A DNA stretch of 64,000 nt, from positions 1-64,000 of the forward strand of contig JARBJD010000121.1 of assembly GCA_033064195.1 (NCBI GenBank), written 5' to 3'. Shown in pieces: positions 1 to 12,265 of this stretch. The notes under the pieces were generated by a model. The model was not told the DNA's origin. It worked only from the letters and a program-made list of their open reading frames with translations, and ran no database searches. Position 1 is the first letter of the stretch. Each line of letters begins with the position of its first letter. The position numbers and the translations under genes are program-made. This stretch comes from Blattamonas nauphoetae (Eukaryota > Preaxostyla > Oxymonadida).

Positions 1-354
1 ACTCCACACTCTGCCAATTCTCTCTAAGAATCGAAATATTCGCATTTGAGCAGTCTTTGACAAATTTAAACATTGTCAGAAACCAATCACGCCTAGCGAT
101 ATAAAATACCTTCAAACCCCTTGCCAAACTCTCTGCTGACTTTGGATCGATCTCATCTCTGAAATGATTGACCAGCTCTCTTATTCGCATTTGTTATTTT
201 CCTCCTTCCCATTTTCACTCCATTTCCTTCGTTCAGAAGAAGAACCAGTGGAAGGACTCTCATCTCACTCCATTCATCAATTTCACAAACAAAAACTCCC
301 CAAAAAGTCCATTCAGCCATTCAAACATTCGGAATTCCCCAAACCGGCCCTTTT

Positions 355-3224
355 TTGGACTCACAAACTCTCAGTCACGCACAAACATCACCTGATCTTC
401 TCGTCTTGATATTCGAATACTCTTTCGGCTTACAAACACAGGAAGTGGTAGAACTGCTCACATTCAAGCCATTTGAGCTCCAACTCCTGTTTGAGTTTGT
501 AGACGAAGAACAATACCAAACCCACTCCATCTCTTCCTCCATACTCTTCTCAACCACTCGGAAGAAATTGTCAAACTATGTGGAGATGACAGCACTACCA
601 TCTCATTTATCGCTCAAATTCTCACTCAGCATCACGAACTCCTCCGACATCGTCGCAGAGTATTCATCAGCTGGTCAGATCACATTTTCCGAGTCTATGC
701 TCGAGCTCGACAAAACAAACGATGTATTCGAACAATTAATACAACTAGTGGCTATCAATCAAGATCAGACAGCGTCAAGCTTCCTGTTCTTTCGTTCTCA
801 CCTCACTCGGCCGTGTTGTGGTAGTGGTTCACTGGCCTTGACCCGAACCAGCTAAAACTTACAAAACTGACCTACTAAACAACAACTCGTTCCTCTCCAT
901 CCTCCCCCTCACCCAAAGATCTCTACGACCAACGTTGGCTCCAGATTTCACGACACTTTTGGTCAGCCTGAGCAAGCTCCTAATGTTCACGTTTTGCCTC
1001 TTTCTCTGGACTATTGTTCGAAAACAGATGGGAGGACTTCATCCGGGTGAATGAAGCGATCTTGGCTGTCGTCGAGCGAGTTCAACGAAGGACCAGACTT
1101 GATGGATCGGAATTAGCCTTTCCACCGCTCATTCAAGCCGACCTCCTCTCTGAAGTCACCAGTACCCTTCTGAAAGTGGTTGAAAAAGACAGAAGAACAT
1201 ACACACAAACTTGTGTCAACGGCTATCCAATCATCTCTTACACTCGACAGCATCCCGGAGAAATATGAATCGCTCTTCGTACTATCTGTTCCGCTTCTGC
1301 AACGATCTATTTCTGTTCCTCCTGCACCTTTGGACTGTATTCGCTTCACTTGTCGAAAGGGAACCCACAACAGTTTCTTCGTTCGTGTCATTGCTCAGAT
1401 TTGTGTCTCTGCTTCAAAATTGGCAACTGACCTTGACTGGAATCAAGTCTTTCGTCCACATCTTCTACTCTCCTCCATACAAAGGATCCCCGCCTTTCAC
1501 CTCTTCCAGTTTCTTGTCTCTTTTCCGACGCCCAACATCAATCCGAAGCTGAAGTGGTTTTTTGACCTCGCACACACTCTCCTCGACGGAAAGAAGGCGT
1601 TTCTGCACCCTCCCATCTTTTAGACTCGCTGCTCACTGCCACCCAAGTCTTCCTCTTCTGCCCTTCTCCACTCTTCTGCAACGGAGATTGGCGAACGAAG
1701 TGTGTGGGGCGGGAGAGGTTGATTTGTGTGTTCTCACACTCTCCTCCCTCACCAACACCCACGTGGCTGTTACCCAGTCCAACCAGGAATCAGGTGAAGG
1801 CAGTTGGTGTGTTGTCGACCAGAAAGCGACGAGAGACAAGGAAGAGCGTAAGTGCGTTTGAAGAGAAGATGAGCGAAACAGAAGCACAGAATTCCAAACC
1901 AGCCGCTGAACAAGACGAGCCAAAAGAACAAGCTGATGACGACAACGAACTATTCCAATCTCATTCCTGACGGATGGAAATCCGGGCAGGATGGAAGGAA
2001 CCGATGTGTTCATGGTTGAGGAGGGAGAATGGGAGGAGAAGGAAGATGGAGAGGAAGAGGCAAGTGGAGAGGGGAGAGGAAGTGAAAGAAGAGCCACAAC
2101 AACAAGAACAAGAAGGAGGGATAATCGAAGAGTTTCAAACGAAGACTGAAGAGGAAACAGCGACAGGCAAAGGATAAGCGGAGAAAGATCCACACCCGCA
2201 GGAAGGAGGAAAAGAACAAAAGACAGATGGTGGTGAACCAGAAGCGAAGGAAGACGAAGACGCAACTGCTCAACCAGACGAAATGGAACAGAATCAGGAG
2301 TGTCCGTCTTCCCAACACACTCCCGGGTCTTCGCCTCTCCACAAAGCACCCTCTCCGATTCATACAGACACCTCACACCACACTCCTTGTCACTCCAACC
2401 ACAATGTCCAGTCTTCACCAGATTTCGATGCTGAGTGGCACTCGTATTCGCATGTTTGGGATTTGGTGGACACCATTGTGTTTTTGGGTGGGTGGATGGA
2501 GAATGAGAGGAAGGGAGGGAAGCAGAATGAGTTTGAGCTGATGACACAACATATCGGACTTGTTATTGTGAACTCACTGGTTAGAATGAAGTCGGAGTGG
2601 GAAAGAGTGATGAACGAGGAGAAAAGGAGAGGAAGAAGGTCGTTGTCAAATTCATGATCGACAGTCTCCTCTCGTTCATCCGAAAAGAGATGAAGACAAG
2701 AACTATCAAGCTTGTCACTCTGAATCCCACTCGCATCGTCGACAACGCCCAATCCGAGCTGATCGTCGTCTTCTTCCCTCCTCTGCCTCGACTGGCTTGG
2801 ACGAGACTAAACGGGCACCAAACGCGTTCGAGATGTCAGTGGTTGGATTCGACGAGTTCAGCATCGAGCCGCTATTTGTCACAGCTGGCGAGAAATCAAT
2901 GCTTTTGAACAGTCATCTGAAAACAACACGGATGAGTGTGGGAGAAGAGGTGGAGGAAGGAAGGAAGAGAAGAAGAGGGAGGATCAACTTGAGTAACAGC
3001 TCAAGCATATCGTGCGAGCGAGGGCTCAAGCGAGTAAGGAGCGAGAAGAAGCCAATCCATTCCCACCGAAACCAAAGGATCAAATCGAAAGGACAAGGCG
3101 GGAGATTATGAAAGTGAAGAGAGAGCGAGAGGAGAAGCTGATGCAGATGGAAGAAGAAGAGAAGGATAGGAAGAGACAGGAAATAGAGAGAAAGCAGCTA
3201 TCATATCTCCCCCTCATGCACTGA
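355..3224 (+). pseudogene. decayed host gene, unknown product
   Basis: Protein-like sequence is visible on the plus strand but no frame stays open for long. One frame is open from 355 to 855 (about 160 residues, alpha/beta-like composition), others from 1014 to about 1200 and 1180 to 1623 (hydrophobic helix-rich, e.g. LATDLDWNQVFRPHLLLSSI), then 2283-2657, 2797-2900 and a charged Glu/Arg/Lys coiled coil at 3012-3204. These could be exons of one large gene, but the switches lack clean GT-AG borders that would restore frame, unlike the genes after 33.8 kb. I therefore read it as one decayed gene or several. I do not recognise the family. Confidence 0.4.
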
Positions 3225-3941
3225 ATGACAATGCGACTCGCCAACTGCAGCAACTGTGTCGCCTGCTCTGACGGACTCCCCATGCTGTTAAACTTCCTGG
3301 CAGCTCACCTTATCTCCTGTCCTCCACTCTTACTCTCCACCGCTCTTCATCGTCCTCAGAGCAGAAAGTGAAGAACAATGAACTCCTCATTTTCATCAGC
3401 TGCAAGACGATAGCTTATCGTCCACAGTGAGCAGTCTTGTCTGCCATCGCTCCACGCCGTCTTCCATCCCTCACGTTGATGAATATCCTCTACCGGCTGT
3501 TTATGTCATCTGTACTGCGCAACCTTACTGAAGAAGACCAGTTCTGGTGAAGGAAATGATCGCAGAGTTCTCCATCGAAGTACTGTCTCAGTTTCCAGTT
3601 CGTTCGTTCCCAAGGATATGTCTGCTGATGGTTATTGGGAGGAGGATGGAAAGAACACAGCGAACGCGAACACCCTGCTCTTTCATCTCTCTCGTTCGCA
3701 GAATCCCTCCAAATCACATCATGCTCCTTCTCCTCCTCGATGAATGACTCGATCCTTCTGGATAAACTCAGAATCTGACGCTATCTTCGTTCTTTTCGTT
3801 TCTAGCGCACATTCCTCTCTCATAAAACTTCACCATCGATCTTTTTTCTCCTCGATAGTTTTTCATAAAATTAAATCAATGACAAAATTGACGAAATGAG
3901 CTGAAATTACTTGATCTCGTTGGCAGGGCCGTAAAATGGAT

Positions 3942-5453
3942 CTACAGATCAAGAGAACACCTTTCATGATCTATTGAGGGTCTACGACATTTAAGCTTCA
4001 TTTTCCGGTCGTTTAAAGGTGGATTGGATAGCCCAGAGGGGAGAGAACGATCAGACACAATTTCAATGTGGTGAGGAGAATTTGTGATGATACCGCCCGT
4101 GAAAACCTTCCCCGTAGCTTCTGCTTCATTTTCACGGAAATGGTAACCATCCGCCAACTGGAGGACAGAATTGGAATGAGCACTGATTGAACGAGCACGA
4201 TCGTAATGTATCCGGGAATTTGCCGTACTTTCACTTCATTGCTGGTCATCTTGATCACTTATTGGTCATTCCATATGAACGAATCATCCCAAGTTACGCT
4301 AAGTTGGATTCCAAATGAAAAAATGAAAAGTGTCGTTGTTCAGAACTCCCAAAGTGGTGAAACATGAAAGTAGCATTCACCAAGCGATGTAAAAAGTGAT
4401 CGTTGTGTGTTTATCTTCAGATGTTGGAGTTTGAGAAACGAAAGGAAGTGATGAGCCTGGCTGAATCACAGCGACAGAAACGGTGAGGTTGGGAAAGAGG
4501 TATGTGAAGATGAGGAGGAGTGGTGTTTTGCCAATAAAAGAAGAATAGAGTTCACTTGACTTGAATCTCATTCGACGACTGGACAACACTTGTCTGCGAT
4601 GGAGGCAAAGCAGAGAGTTTCAGGGTTGTGTAAAGTGACTGGTGGGTGGAGATAAGTTAGAAAGCGAGGAGGTGGGAGTGGGTGGGCGTCGATTGACAGC
4701 AATGATGGAGAAACTGTCTGAGTGGCAAAATCGTTGCTAAACGTAATCCGAAACTCAGTTGAGGCCGAAGATGGAATTGAACACGTTTCGTCTGAGTATT
4801 TGATTGTCTTTTGCTGCAAAATACTCGCGTCAAGAAGAGTCGTGTGGTTTTCAACGAAGAAACAGTGAGAGATTGTGATTGAATGAGGAGGAATGAGTAA
4901 ATGTAGACCAGTGATGTCAGTCAGAGATGGGACTGCTTGAAGTGCGTAGGATTTCTTATTATCTTCTCCGTTTGCAATTTTCAGCGGAAAGCGTGGCGAT
5001 GATCGGCTTGAACTCATCGTCCAGCAATTTCATTCTGTGAAGTACGCACGGCGTATTCGCAGCTGTACGTTTACTGTCCTCAAAAGCCTTCCTCGTTCAC
5101 GACTGTAAAATTCTTGGTAAATTTCCAGAATCTTCCTTTTTGTCAAAAACTGTGTGTGATTCGTTGTCCGGTATCATCAGGGCGCCAGCGAGGATAATAT
5201 TGTGCAACGTTGTGACGAATTCATGTGTGATGTCCATGTTATGGTGTTCAAGCAAGCAGATGAGGACAGGGAGAGTGGGTGGTTTGATGAGGTGAATCTT
5301 TTCGTCAGTTGTTCCTTGAGACAAGTCACATATCGAAACGAATGTTTCCTCAACAACACTATGCATGGACGTCTCCTATTTTTCATTGATTGGCAGCAAC
5401 ATTTGGAGAGTCTTGATGTTCGAACTCAACGGTGGCAGCGTCGATTGTGCTGA
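3942..5453 (-). pseudogene. decayed gene fragment, possibly ARM/HEAT-like
   Basis: On the minus strand a helical stretch (5366-5097) with LPVLICLLEHHNMDITHEFV looks like an armadillo/HEAT repeat. It is followed, in shifted frames, by KRKILEIYQEFYSRERGRLL and LLDDEFKPIIATLSAENCK (about 5090-4970), then a beta-rich Ser/Thr stretch (5017-4568). Reading frames change several times without convincing introns. It lies just downstream of the LCAT-like remnant in the same orientation, but I see no evidence that they are one gene. Identity is uncertain. Confidence 0.3.
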
Positions 5454-5567
5454 GAGAGCTTGTTTGACCTGGTCCGCTGGGCCAAGAGCATGACTTCGTT
5501 TCACTGAGACATTCGGGTGTGATGGAGTGCGATGTAGTGATGTGACTGGGGTGGATCCTTGCGTCTT

Positions 5568-8067
5568 CTATTTTGTCTTCGGTGCCGTAGAAGTCTTTAG
5601 TTTAGCCTGATTAGCAGCAGCTACTTTGGCTTTCGCTTTGGTTGGAGGTATTATCCATGAGTAGATGGAGGATGACACGGAGGATGAGAATGGATCGGCC
5701 CTCATGACGGAGGATAAGGATTCGATGACTCTGGATAGAATCAAGATACGTCTCTCCACAATAGTCTAGACACCATGTCGGTCCAGTATTTAGTAAAAAG
5801 CATGGAACTCTCTGTAAGTACAGAATGGTAAAGGCAGTAGGATAAAGGTGTGGTGAAAGAACATAGACGGCTAAAAAATGTCGGGAGGGTTGAGTGAGTC
5901 ATCATATTCCATTTCCTCGGCAGTTGCCTGGGCAATGATGTCCAAAATACGGGCAATGGGGACGGCATCTTGAAGAATGCCTATGTGGTCACAGCCACGG
6001 TATGTGTGGAACTAAACGAGCGAGGTGTCTCTCCACCAGTGGGGTGACTGCGAAGGACGAGAAAAGAGGGAGAATAAGGCGAGGGAAGGGAGAGCAAGAA
6101 GAATGGCAAGAAAGGGCACAGAGAGAGATGGAACGGGAAAGAGACACACTACTGAGTGAAACAGTCGGAACTGTGCCATCACCATCCATGTAGTAATCAG
6201 AATGCGTGTCTGACGACCAGCGCTGACTGGTTGCATTCAGAATCACACCGGCAGTGGCATTGATACCTAACGACGATGAAGAAAGTCAGAAAAGAAGGAA
6301 ACACGAATGATGGGCAGAAAAGGCAAGAGTAACGGAGAATGATGGAGAGAGCATGGGAATGGCAGAAACAGGAGGAATACAGACCAATCGAGTACATCAC
6401 GTGTGTCATCACCTTCGGTAGGACGAGAGGCTGGTCGGTGTTGTTTCGTGTGCGTTGGACGGCTGTCTTCACACAGGCCTTGCCTGCCTTGTTGTCAGTC
6501 CACGTCATGTTCTTCATGAAGATTTTGCACACATTGTCACCTTTGCAAGCAGAGAGATGGGAGAGGGGGAGAGTGGGTGAAGGGAGGATATGTTGGAGGG
6601 GAGGAGGGAGAGGACTGTGGATGTTTTGAAGATGTGAACGAAAATGGTCAATAAGATGAAGGATGAAGTGGAAAGCACACTTTTGAGCCGGACAACGACG
6701 CAGTCGTCGTCGAATGTGTTCTTGTTGGGGATCATCCAGTGCAGACAGGCGCAATCTTGCGTCAGAGTACTGATTGTGGATGCTCCTACCTGCGATGGAA
6801 AGAACGACAAAGAATGAACGAGTACAACAGAAAAATGGTGTGAATCATCAATAATACCTAAAGAAGGCTCAGCTCTCCCAGCATACCCATGAGAACAGTC
6901 ACTTTCGTGGTGACGCTGAAAACCCATCCGCCATTGGAGCACCACCGAAGGGAGCACCCGAAGTGATGACAGCAAAGATGTATGTGTCTATCCAGGATCA
7001 TCTACGACGCTACTTGTCAGAAAGCGGTAGGTGATAATGTCATCTGTACTGTGCCCGCACAGCACGACCTTCTTGTTGTTGTTACTGTGAGGAATGGGGA
7101 AGAGGGGACACACGCGCGGAAGGCGGGTTCGTCTCGCGTTTTGAGATCTTTGTCAGACGGAAAGGTTGGGTTGTCGTTGACATTGACGAGTCTCCAATCA
7201 TACTAACCTAGACGAGAAAAGAAGTATGAAGAAAAGAAAGAATGAGAGAGATTGAGGGACACACAGGGGCAGCGTTCTGATACTTCCGCTCGACATAGCC
7301 TGCTTCGGAAAGAGCTCTCGTGAGTTTGTCCAGTCAGCTGTTGAGGAAATTGACGCCCTATAGGAACAGAAATGAGAGTGAAGGAGAAGTTGGGAGGAAT
7401 GGAAGACAGTGATGGAGGATAAGGGGATGAAAAGTGGGTAGAGGCACACAAACAATCTGCCGAAGTCTTTCACATGAACGTTGAAATGGGTACTGTCAGA
7501 TTGGTCATGGCTGTTGTGTTGAACGTTTGTCTGATGTTCTTCATCCATCCCGTGGAAATGACAACACAGGCGAAGTTTCCATCACGTGAAATGATCGAAC
7601 GGAAAAGCTACAATGAGGGAAGGAAAAATGATGGAGAGGGAGAGATCGAACCTCTGATGGCAGGGGGAAGGCGAGGTTGGGCGAGAGAGGAGTGAAAACG
7701 TGTGGGAGGGGTGCTTGGTCAACGAGGATGCAGATATGCTGACTGAGAGATGTCCAAAGAGATGCAAAGATTAGAGGGCAGAGCACACCGAGTTTTATCT
7801 CACTTCTTTCTTCACAGCCTGTGATGGGGGGAAGCACTGAGCTTTTCTCAGCTGAGGGAAGGGACGTTGGAAGGAGAAAGTGTTGAGCACTGTGAGGATG
7901 TCTTGCTGGGAGAGAGAGATAGAAGAAAGAAAAAATGAGCATACAGGTGAGATAGAGGAGGAACAACGCGAAAAAACGACGGAGAAGCCAAGTATGTTAG
8001 ATTGATGTGAGATGACAAAATAGAGAGAACATACTGTATCCAAAATACTGATGGCAATTTTATTCAT
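5568..8067 (-). pseudogene. LCAT/PDAT-family acyltransferase or phospholipase, decayed
   Basis: The order of motifs on the minus strand matches lecithin:cholesterol acyltransferase-like lipases, which move or hydrolyse acyl chains on phospholipids. PPITGCEERSEIKL (about 7.8 kb) corresponds to the N-terminal PG..GS.LE region. AGYVERKYQNAAP joins YDWRL across a likely intron (about 7.2-7.3 kb), giving the family's AAPYDWR motif. KKVVLCGHSTDD (about 7.06 kb) is the nucleophile elbow, GAPFGGAPMADG (about 6.92 kb) the following GAP(W)GG motif, DYYMDGDGTVP (about 6.19 kb) the acidic residue region and CDHIGIL (about 5.99 kb) the catalytic His. The elbow reads GHSTD where the family has GHS-x-G. An in-frame TGA interrupts the segment before AGYVERK, and frame shifts occur near the elbow and after VVDDPG. 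A few short introns also look real. Family assignment is solid; loss of function is inferred. Confidence 0.7.
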
Positions 8068-8371
8068 GACAAAACTGCAGTAGACAGACAGCGAAATCGG
8101 AAAACGCCCTTTTCAGAAAATCTCTGACAGAATATCACAATTATGGTTCGATCACACCACATCGGAAAGTTGAGCAGTCTTGGAGATCAAAACTTCAAGA
8201 ATCTCAATTAAAGAATACATATCATCTCAATTGGTGAAGGATTTACGGATTTTGAGAAATTGTCCATTCTAGGTTTGGAACGATGATGTCAAAAATATTG
8301 TCCCAAATCGTCTTCTATGCTACAAGTGGCTGCTAGTTCCACAACAAGGAGAAAAGATAGAAAATCAGTTC

Positions 8372-9230
8372 TCATGTTCGTTTCCAACGGCAGCCTTGGA
8401 TGTGTAGCCTGCAGATGAGCTTAAAAAGCCAATTGGACTGCTTATCTAGGGGCTGGAGGAACGATGAGTGCCCGTCGAATATGATTAGTGGTCGTGCTCC
8501 CGGCGTTTTGAGTTGTTTTCTTCTTCGTTCGGTAATGTCCTCAAGAACAGGACCGAGCAACAAGCGAGATAATAGGTCACGGTTCATCCAACCGGTTTTT
8601 GTTTTGCTCAAAGTGAATCCAAATGGGTGGTGTCGGTGTAATGATGAGAGATCGAATTGTTCTGAAAAAATGAAATGGGTCCGGAGGTGCTGTCCATCAG
8701 CACAAATTCAGAAAAAGGCTGTGCAGGAGTACATTGGCGCTTATTCGAGTTCGATCGGGGCGGGCCCACCACCGTCCCCACCCGCTTGGTCTTCGGCCTC
8801 GTTGTTGTCATCAATGAAGTTTCGTCGAAATGTATGATAAGGGCTTGATCGTACGCATGTGTCTTGCACAGATCAGACACGACTTTGAAGAATGGTTGGA
8901 CATGATGAACCGATCTCGCTCGGGATCGAGCGAGCGATAGGAATTGGGGCCACTTCAATCGAAAAAAAGGAGTATGCTTGAGCCAGTCAGCAGCCCATTG
9001 GGGACTTGGCTGCTTGATCTGGTCGTGGAGTTGACATGGTCGATTGAGACGAATTTCCAAAGGCCGAATGAGAAGTGAATAGAGAGTATTCCTCCAAACT
9101 ATTTCGCAGATATCCTGTTTTGTCGGAAAACAGCCTAATTCGATTCTATTGAGACATCGACCGATGAGATCGTCCGATTCGTTTTGGTTGAGATAAGGAT
9201 GTTTCCCTCTTTGATGAAGTTGGTCTCCTA
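8372..9230 (-). mobile_element. decayed pogo-like (DDE_1) DNA transposon
   Basis: Minus-strand protein aligns by eye with the intact pogo-like transposase at 17,372-19,038. GKHPYLNQNESDD..LIGRC matches the N-terminal domain, HFDETSL holds the first catalytic Asp, KTGWMNRDLL and LIIFDGHSS hold the second, and FLQPLDKQSNWLFK the third. The frame is open from 9230 to 8608 and then shifts. Between DGHSS and FLQPLD about 27 residues present in the intact copy are missing, and both borders carry SS, which suggests a deletion between short direct repeats. The C-terminal part is absent. The N-terminal side is cut by the MITE at 9231. Confidence 0.75.
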
Positions 9231-9684
9231 CAGTCGGAATAGTTCAACATTCCAGGCAAATAATGTAAAATCTAACAAAATAGTTTAACATCGAACAAAA
9301 TAGTTCAACATCGAACAAAAAAATGCAACATCGAAATGGAATAATTCAACATCGAAAAATAAAAGTGAAGAAAGAGACATTCCGGTCAAATACGGTTCTA
9401 TTCTACCATGATGAAATGCTCCTAATTGTCACATTTGATCGAGGAATGATATCTTTGTTCGACTCCAATTGGACTACTGTCAGAACATATTGACAATAGA
9501 CATGATGGCACACAATTGAAGGAGAGCATATTGTTCGTTCGATGTGGAATTATTCCATTTCGATGTTGAACTATTTCGTTCGATGTGGAATTATTCCATT
9601 TCGATGTTGAACTATTTTATTCGATGTTGAACTATTTTGTTCGATTTTGAATTATTTGCCTACGATGTTGAACTATTCCGACTG
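9231..9684. mobile_element. MITE with subterminal repeats, TA target site
   Basis: A 454-bp element begins and ends with inverted CAGTCGGAATAGTTCAACAT and is flanked by TA at 9229-9230 and 9685-9686. Each end carries several tandem-like copies of a unit resembling AATAGTTCAACATCGAACAA, so the inverted repeats are about 110-130 bp long. The 200-bp centre has no coding potential. TA duplication and CAGT ends fit a non-autonomous Tc1/mariner or pogo-type element. It is inserted at the N-terminal side of the decayed pogo-like transposase, so it is younger than that copy. Confidence 0.85.
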
Positions 9685-9729
9685 TACCAAGTGAGATCAC
9701 AAAAAAAGCCGATCACACTGATTACAATT

Positions 9730-10182
9730 TCAAAAGCCTGACAATGCACGATCAAAGCTAGCGTCCATCCTGTCCCCCCACGTGCACCTGTGGAAGAGGA
9801 CGTAGTCGGACCATCTCACTCGTTGTTCTTTATTGAGTTTTGGGTTTTCTCGAATCTCCGAGAGAAGGTTGTCGAGAACCCGATCGGATAGAAATCCCAG
9901 CAGAAGGTCCTTGAATGTTGATAGATTCACATTATGTGCTATTTTAGAGGGAAAAACAATTAATCGTTATTCAATGATGAGTCAAAAAACAATACCCATA
10001 CAGTCAATCCTGAATCCGGGTATGGGGTCCACCTCATGCCATGTCGGTTGTTTCGTTTTAGGTTTTGTTTGATGAAAACGAGTTGAACATAAAAAACTGA
10101 AAAATTGTGGAATGGATAGAGTGTCAAATCCTTCGTCCTCCCCTTCATGATCTTCATCATCGTAGTCCTCATTCATTGTCAC
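9730..10182 (-). other. possible decayed coding segment, unknown
   Basis: Two short minus-strand open stretches (10182-9982, acidic start MTMNEDYDDEDHEGEDEG; 9930-9730, helical with LLSEIRENPKLNKEQRVRW) have protein-like composition and may be the 5' part of the transposon whose transposase lies at 8372-9230. They show no similarity I can see to the N-terminus of the intact pogo-like copy. No function is assigned. Confidence 0.25.
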
Positions 10183-10199
10183 CGCGCTTGTCTCTCAGC

Positions 10200-12260
10200 T
10201 ACTATTTTACGAATAGTTCAGATTCAAGAAAAAAACGAAGAATGGGAGCGATCATGTCGAAATACAATATCGTACTAACAGGGATGCCTTTTGTTGGCTT
10301 GGGTCAGCATGTCATCCTTCAAAAACCCGTGTCCAATGGCCTTTTCCTGTGTAATCGGCGGTAAATCAGGTGTTTTGATGTTTTTGTTGAAAAAGCCTTA
10401 AGATGTTGGGAATTTGTGGGTTGCACTATTTGAGAAATCATGGATGTGTTTTTTGCGTTCATTTCGAAGGAAACAAATGCAAAAAAACGTGAATTGGGTT
10501 CGTCAAAAACTCACTTATTTTATCTCCAAGGTCATGAAACCAGTCTTGAGAAGACCGAAATCGGGGGAGGAGAGAGATTGGTGGCGTTGAGGTGAAGGGA
10601 GAGAGTGGAGACGACGGTGTGTCGAGGGGAGCGAGAAGGTGATGGGAGCGCGTGTAGGGGAGGCGGTTTGAGGAGGCGGTTGGGGGAGGAGAGTGAGTGG
10701 TGGAGGTGGGTTCCGGGGGCGCGAAGCGGGCTGGTTGATCTGATTTATCTTTCCCGCTTCACACTTTGGCTTGATCAAGCGATCCTTTCATCTAACTTAA
10801 GAGCAAGAGGTCAAAAAAATGAGAGAACAGAGAGAGATACCCATATGAAAGGATGAATGAGTTAGAAGAAAGGGACCATTTTGGGTATTGTCCCAGAGAG
10901 GGGTCAGATGGATCACTATCTTCGACATTGATGATTTCTAATTCAATGGACATATGTGATTCTTGATAGTGTCTGGAACGGGGAACATCTTTTTTTGTGG
11001 ATAGTATGGATCCTCTTGCCATTCTTCACGATCTTCTGTCGTTCTTCAATGATGATCAATTGATTGATCAGAAATATGGATCTGATGACTCTTTTCTGTT
11101 CTCTTTTAACTTTAATGGAATCTCGTCTCTGTTTTCGAGATGAAAATGTGTTGATATCCTGATTGTTCTTGTTCTTGTTTTATATACATCACTAGAATCA
11201 TGGATCCCCAAATCTCGCCGAGAATTGTGATCTGATATCGCCTCTTTCTCCAATCGAACTCGATCGGAGAAAATCGATCAGTTTTTTTGTTCCACTTCCG
11301 ATTCTGGCTCTCGGTTATTCTTCAGACCAAGAGTATTGATTACCACATAATCTCCATCTTCTCAATGTCGTCCACTCTACTCTTCCTCTCTATCTCACCA
11401 TTTAACAGTCACGACTACAGCAAGTGAAGAATTCTGATTGCTACTCGAAATGATAATGCATCTTCGAGAAAGCCCGGCAGAAACGTGGCTTTCATAAACG
11501 AATAGAGACAAATGAATCTCTGTCCTTGGCATTTGCACCACTCATCCGTCTAAATTCCTCTAAAAGCATTTAACATACACCACACATCCAAGCACTCACC
11601 GAGAACGAGGCTTTTACGTATGATGTGTTCAACCAACAGCTTCTCTTCTCCTTTGTGTGTCTGGAGCGATTTTTCTAAAGCACGCAGTTCAACATTGCTC
11701 ATGGAAGAGTTGGGACAACTTTAGTCTGTTTTAACAGTCAGCTCTTGTTGGTACTCTGAACTTGTCGAATTATTCTCGACAAATCGACACAAAAACTCCT
11801 CCACTCGACACCATCCTCCTCACTCGATCTCAATGGATTCGCGTATCTTGGTGCATGCTCTGATTGTCGGAGTTCAGCCAGAATCAGCCACTTCATTTGA
11901 AGTTGAACATCATTCAATTCGTGACCATGACACTCGGCGATGACTCATCGAAACAGATGAAAGGAGGACCTCTGAGTCAATAATCACGAACTGTGAGGAT
12001 CGGAATGGTGTCCACCCGCAAATCATTATTTCTGAATCAGCCCTCTCTCTCACGCTTCGAGGTGATCAAAGAGAACATTCGAGCCGACACCATAGCGTTG
12101 CAGTCGAGACAGAGTGAAACGAAAGCAAGTCCAAAAGTGAAAAAGTTTGGCCTCCAAAACCACGAGGCCCCTTTCTAACACACTCTACCTTCATTACACT
12201 CTCTCACAAAATCTTGACTTTTTCTGTTCTCTCTTTTTGTGAAAAATGGAGAAAAAGTCA
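10200..12260. other. no gene recognised; purine-rich tract
   Basis: I found no supported coding region here. 10,560-10,730 is strongly purine-biased on the plus strand (GAGG/GGAG runs). The rest is A+T-rich or mixed sequence with only short chance open frames. Confidence 0.5.
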
Positions 12261-12265
12261 TCGAA

